A stretch of 9,625 bases of DNA from M3007 sp041160955 (GTDB lineage: Bacteria; Bacteroidota; Bacteroidia; Chitinophagales; Saprospiraceae). The notes under the pieces were generated by a model. The model made no database searches. It saw nothing but the letters and a program-made list of their open reading frames with translations, and was not told the origin of the DNA. Shown piece after piece: positions 7,305-9,625 of this stretch. The position numbers and the translations under genes were made by a program. Position 1 is the stretch's first letter. Every line of letters begins with the position of its first letter. The stretch is taken from positions 1-9,625 of the forward strand of contig JBEAVK010000024.1 in the NCBI GenBank assembly GCA_041160955.1, read 5' to 3'.

Positions 7305-7312
7305 CAAAAATA
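7305..7312 (-). promoter_or_regulatory. ccoI promoter, -7 element
   Basis: Minus-strand TATTTTTG, a perfect TAnnTTTG. Transcription should start near 7301, about 15 nt before the ATG at 7286. The centre (7308.5) is 33 bp from the proximal Fnr-like dyad at 7335-7348. The promoter would drive ccoI and the overlapping kinase gene. The same GCAAAAATA string (plus strand) occurs in front of the response-regulator gene. Confidence 0.55.
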
Positions 7313-7334
7313 CCACCGCAAAAAAATGCGACGA

Positions 7335-7370
7335 ATGATAAAAGTCAATAGTCGTAGCGATGTTTATCAA
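7335..7370. promoter_or_regulatory. twin Fnr-like operators upstream of ccoI
   Basis: Two dyads: ATGAT-AAAA-GTCAA at 7335-7348 and GCGAT-GTTT-ATCAA at 7357-7370, each 8 of 10 matches to TTGAT-N4-ATCAA, with centres 22 bp apart. The proximal one is centred near -40 to -41 relative to the predicted start, the class II activator position. The distal one shares TTGATAAA (minus strand) with the distal site at usp. A further half site (ATCAT at 7386-7390) lies 20 bp beyond but has no convincing partner. The pair lies in the 107-bp gap between the response-regulator gene and ccoI. Confidence 0.65.
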
Positions 7371-7393
7371 TACGCCTCAGTCTTTATCATGCT

Positions 7394-8431
7394 CTAATTG
7401 GGCAAGTCCTTCATCTTTTCCGGTTTTAGAATAATGACATGTCCCTCTTTGATATCAATCATACCTTCCGATTTGAAATCGGAAAGTGTACGCACCAATG
7501 TTTCTTTCGCCGTGCCTACCACAGCGGCTAAGTCGTCGCGCAATAAGTGAATATCGCTTTTACCTTGCTCATGTAAGGAGGTTAATGCGGAGGCTACTCT
7601 TTTCCGAACGGAGTTATAAGCCAAATTGAGGAGCATTTGTTCTTGCTCGGAAACATGGTTGGCGAGTAATTTGATAAATCTAGCATTGACATCTTTATTG
7701 CCAAATACCAATTTTAGGAAATCGTCGATTGGGATAAGACGAATATCAGAAGGTTCTAAAACAACTGCACTTTCGGAATACGTATCGTTTTTAATAATGG
7801 GTAGGTATCCTAAAAAATCGCCAGGCGCAATGATACGAACGATAAATTCACGTCCATCTTCATTGGTTTTGAATAGTTTAATGGCACCTTTTTCTAGGTA
7901 ATATAAAAATTTAGGATATTTACCTTCTTCAAAAATCAGGTCTTTTTTTTGGTAATGCCGCAATTCGCGGTTCAGGGAAAGATTATTTAATAATTCCAGT
8001 GCATTGGCCTCATTCACAAATCCCTCAAATTTTGAATTAGGTGCGGAGGCTTGCCGCAATCGTTCGCTTTTTTTAAGTCTTCGCTCGATGGTTTGTAGCA
8101 ATTGCGCTGCATCGAAAGGTTTAGAAATATAATCATCAGCACCCAAAGACATACCTCTTCTGAAATCGTCTTTTTCTGTTTTTGCTGTTAAATAAAGGAA
8201 TGGAATATCGGCTGTTTTTTGGTTGTTACCCAAAATTTGCAATACGCCATAACCATCCAGTTCGGGCATCATTACGTCACAGATAATCAAATCTGGTAGA
8301 TGCGCCAATGCTTGTTCTACCCCAATTTTGCCGTTTGCGGCCTCTAACACTTCATATCCGTTCAGAGATAAAATTTCTGAAAGATTTTCGCGAACAAAGT
8401 CGGCATCTTCAATGACTAAAATTTTATACAT
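7394..8431 (-). CDS. response regulator: receiver domain fused to Crp/Fnr-family transcription factor
   Basis: A 345-residue DNA-binding regulator. Seen: a receiver domain (1-120) with acidic pocket Glu8/Asp9, phospho-accepting Asp52 in LIICDVMMPELDG, Thr82 and Lys104, all intact; a cyclic-nucleotide-binding-fold beta-roll (about 148-240, with EEGKYPKFLYYLEKG at 168-182 and PGDFLGYLP at 203-211); a dimerisation helix (about 244-272); and a Crp-type winged helix-turn-helix (about 273-336). The recognition helix TAKETLVRTLSDF keeps Glu310 and Arg314, the pair that reads TTGA/TCAA half sites in Fnr (Fnr E209 and R213). Its only cysteine is Cys51 in the receiver, so the Fnr [4Fe-4S] cluster is absent and activity is probably set by phosphorylation. 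The partner kinase is likely the one at 3613-4824, with only ccoI between them. The start at 8431 gives the receiver its normal N-terminus (MYKILVIEDADFV) and follows a good -7 box; the frame is open to 8596, but that would overlap the end of usp. Confidence 0.94.
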   Translation of the reverse strand: MYKILVIEDADFVRENLSEILSLNGYEVLEAANGKIGVEQALAHLPDLIICDVMMPELDGYGVLQILGNNQKTADIPFLYLTAKTEKDDFRRGMSLGADDYISKPFDAAQLLQTIERRLKKSERLRQASAPNSKFEGFVNEANALELLNNLSLNRELRHYQKKDLIFEEGKYPKFLYYLEKGAIKLFKTNEDGREFIVRIIAPGDFLGYLPIIKNDTYSESAVVLEPSDIRLIPIDDFLKLVFGNKDVNARFIKLLANHVSEQEQMLLNLAYNSVRKRVASALTSLHEQGKSDIHLLRDDLAAVVGTAKETLVRTLSDFKSEGMIDIKEGHVIILKPEKMKDLPN

Positions 8432-8444
8432 ATTAATTTTTTTG

Positions 8445-8452
8445 CAAAAATA
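8445..8452 (-). promoter_or_regulatory. response-regulator promoter, -7 element
   Basis: Minus-strand TATTTTTG, a perfect TAnnTTTG, about 14 nt before the ATG at 8431. No TTG is seen at the usual -33 distance. At the position where the other promoters of this locus have their Fnr-like dyad (around 8475-8488) no dyad is present, so this gene does not look autoregulated in that way. Confidence 0.45.
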
Positions 8453-8528
8453 GAGCGCAAATTTAAGTTTTTTACTAGGAAGAATGTGTAAAATCTGTAT
8501 TTTTTTTCTATTTGGTGTTACAACTGCT

Positions 8529-9377
8529 CTAATCAATTGGAACGGATAGAACAGGTATATGTGTGTGATTGGCAGTATCTTCGGTAATACTCCCAAACAT
8601 GAGGTGCGATATCCCTTTGCGTTGGTGCGTACCCATCAAGATGAGGTCTGCGTTGGTGGCCTTTGCATAATTCAGTATAGATGCTTCTTCATCAATTGTT
8701 GGGTCAATAGCGTGCAATTTGACCTGTTTTAATCCAGCGTGTTGCATTAAATAGTTTTTTTCGGCCTCAACACTTTCTGGTGTCATGGCGTGCAATGGGT
8801 TATTCATATACAGTATTTCAACCTCAAAATCAAACCATTGCTTTAGTGCTTTTACCGTAACAAACATACTTTCTTGATCTACTTTTAAGGTAGAGGCAAC
8901 TAATATTTTTCTGAGGTTGAGTTGTTCGACACCTTCTGGGATCACCAAAACAGGGCAACTGGCGTGCCGAATGACTCGTTCCGTATTAGATCCTATTAAG
9001 GCTTCTTTCCAGCCTGTAGCACCCAAAGTACCCATAACAATCAAGTTGTAGCCCTCTTCATCTACCATTTCTTTTACGATGGAAACAAAACTACCATCTT
9101 TTACGATGGATTTGGCGTGTAACCCGTTAAATGCTGGTTTGTTAAAATACCGAGATTTTATTGCCTGTAGTTTTTCCAAGGCTTGCTCGTTATAATTATC
9201 CATATCAACTACCGCTGCTCCATAGGCGTACTCCGAAACGGGTAGCACATACAGTACCATTTCATTTACATACAGCAAAGAGATTTCTGCTCCTGTACTC
9301 AATGCTAAGTGTGCAGCCACTTGTAATGCTCCAATAGAGGCATCTGAAAAATCAATGGGAACTAGTATTTTTTTCAT
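8529..9377 (-). CDS. tandem-domain universal stress protein (UspA family)
   Basis: A 282-residue cytoplasmic protein made of two Usp domains, about 1-148 and 155-282. Seen: the first domain opens with MKKILVPIDFSDAS and ends with the ATP-binding signature G-2X-G-9X-G(S/T): Gly116, Gly119, Gly129-Ser130, followed by SCPVLVIP. The second opens with LRKILVAST and ends with HIPVLSVP, but its signature is incomplete: Gly249 is followed by Thr-His-Gln, so the second Gly is missing, although Gly262-Ser263 remains. Known: Usp proteins with the full motif bind ATP; tandem Usps are common near anaerobic or microaerobic respiration genes. Inferred: the first domain binds nucleotide and the second is structural or binds weakly. 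The partner is unknown. It is upstream of the response-regulator gene on the same strand with a 97-bp gap holding a separate promoter. The ATG at 9375-9377 follows a predicted promoter with an Fnr-like site. Confidence 0.93.
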   Translation of the reverse strand: MKKILVPIDFSDASIGALQVAAHLALSTGAEISLLYVNEMVLYVLPVSEYAYGAAVVDMDNYNEQALEKLQAIKSRYFNKPAFNGLHAKSIVKDGSFVSIVKEMVDEEGYNLIVMGTLGATGWKEALIGSNTERVIRHASCPVLVIPEGVEQLNLRKILVASTLKVDQESMFVTVKALKQWFDFEVEILYMNNPLHAMTPESVEAEKNYLMQHAGLKQVKLHAIDPTIDEEASILNYAKATNADLILMGTHQRKGISHLMFGSITEDTANHTHIPVLSVPID

Positions 9378-9398
9378 GGTATATTTATTTTTGTGCTA

Positions 9399-9406
9399 CA
9401 AAGGTG
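9399..9406 (-). promoter_or_regulatory. usp promoter, -7 element
   Basis: Minus-strand CACCTTTG, one mismatch from TAnnTTTG and the same first-base deviation as the promoter of the unknown gene. Predicted start near 9395, with an 18-nt leader. The centre (9402.5) is exactly 33 bp from the dyad at 9429-9442. Confidence 0.5.
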
Positions 9407-9428
9407 TGGAGCAATGTGGAATGTGGTG

Positions 9429-9464
9429 GTGATATATGTCATGGGGGAGGGAAGTATTTATCAA
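9429..9464. promoter_or_regulatory. Fnr-like operator pair upstream of usp
   Basis: The proximal dyad GTGAT-ATAT-GTCAT (9429-9442) has both half sites identical to those of the ccoS-proximal dyad read on the minus strand (GTGAT-TTCT-GTCAT). At the expected 22-bp spacing, 9451-9464 reads GAAGT-ATTT-ATCAA: a perfect distal half (ATCAA) with a degenerate inner half. On the minus strand it begins TTGATAAA, as does the distal ccoI site. Binding is inferred from geometry and sequence. Confidence 0.5.
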
Positions 9465-9625
9465 TGCGAAAGGGGAGCATCTTCATTTGTTTCAAAAACA
9501 AGTTATTTCGTCGTTTATATCAGGTTACTAATGCCGTATTTATCCTTAAAAATAGGAAATTCACACATTATTGAGTCTTATTCAATCATTACTGATGAAA
9601 GAATCTTTGGGGAGTTGTATATTTG

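Noticed and set aside
7377..7390. Third dyad (TCAGT-CTTT-ATCAT) upstream of ccoI
   Set aside because: Only one half is convincing and the spacing is 20 bp, not 22; it also approaches the end of the response-regulator gene.
7394..8431. Naming the regulator Fnr
   Set aside because: It lacks the cysteines for the iron-sulfur cluster and carries an N-terminal receiver; only the fold and recognition helix are shared.
9571..9585. Palindrome TTGAGTCTTATTCAA as a further Fnr-like site
   Set aside because: The half sites TTGA and TCAA are separated by 7 bases instead of 6, and the distance to the nearest -7-like box (about 43 bp) does not fit the other promoters.
9531..9625. Plus-strand frame open from an ATG at 9531 to the window edge, with TATATTTG at 9618-9625
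   Set aside because: Only 31 codons are visible, with no recognisable protein pattern. The TAnnTTTG match lies inside that frame, which argues that any real gene starts further right. Two minus-strand frames also enter from the edge and stop after 13-16 codons, so the origin of this end is undecided.
1..9625. Mobile elements, CRISPR arrays, tRNA or rRNA genes
   Set aside because: No terminal inverted repeats, transposase-like proteins, regular direct repeats or RNA-gene signatures were seen; the window is densely filled with respiration genes on a uniform background.

Overview
The window reads as a Bacteroidota chromosome segment. The evidence is a fused CcoN-CcoO cbb3 oxidase subunit, promoter elements of the TAnnTTTG type, weak or absent Shine-Dalgarno sequences, and proteins whose style fits the Sphingobacteriia/Chitinophagia side of the phylum (the class is inference from memory, not from a search). 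It is a respiratory locus: a cbb3-type (high oxygen affinity) cytochrome c oxidase, its copper/maturation factors and a putative phosphorelay that could control it.

Layout, right to left along the minus strand: a tandem universal stress protein (8529-9377); a response regulator in which a receiver domain is fused to a Crp/Fnr DNA-binding protein (7394-8431); the copper P-type ATPase CcoI/FixI (4821-7286); a soluble PAS histidine kinase whose start overlaps the ccoI stop by ATGA (3613-4824); then, after the only plus-strand gene, ccoS (2866-3048), ccoNO (702-2819), ccoQ (429-587) and the N-terminal third or so of ccoP (1-368, cut by the window edge). The plus-strand gene (3206-3616) encodes a 136-residue protein of unknown function that I take to be conserved in Bacteroidota. 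It is divergent from ccoS and its stop codon overlaps that of the kinase.

The main finding is regulatory. Four start sites (ccoS, the unknown plus-strand gene, ccoI and usp) share one promoter layout: an Fnr-like 14-bp dyad (TTGAT-N4-ATCAA type) centred 33 bp (34 in one case) upstream of a TAnnTTTG-like -7 element, with a second dyad or half-dyad exactly 22 bp further upstream. That places the proximal site near -41.5, the class II activator position. Between ccoS and the unknown gene a single pair of dyads serves both directions. The receiver-Crp/Fnr protein encoded in the same locus keeps the Glu and Arg of the recognition helix that read TTGA/TCAA half sites, and is the obvious candidate regulator; its own promoter has a -7 box but no visible dyad.

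Working model (inference): the PAS kinase phosphorylates the receiver-Crp/Fnr protein, which directly activates ccoI-kinase, ccoS-ccoNO-ccoQ-ccoP, usp and the unknown gene. That would compress the FixL-FixJ-FixK cascade into two proteins. Neither protein shows the known oxygen-sensing chemistry: there is no FixL heme histidine and no Fnr iron-sulfur cysteine cluster, so the signal is unknown. The unknown plus-strand protein becomes a candidate accessory factor of microaerobic respiration.
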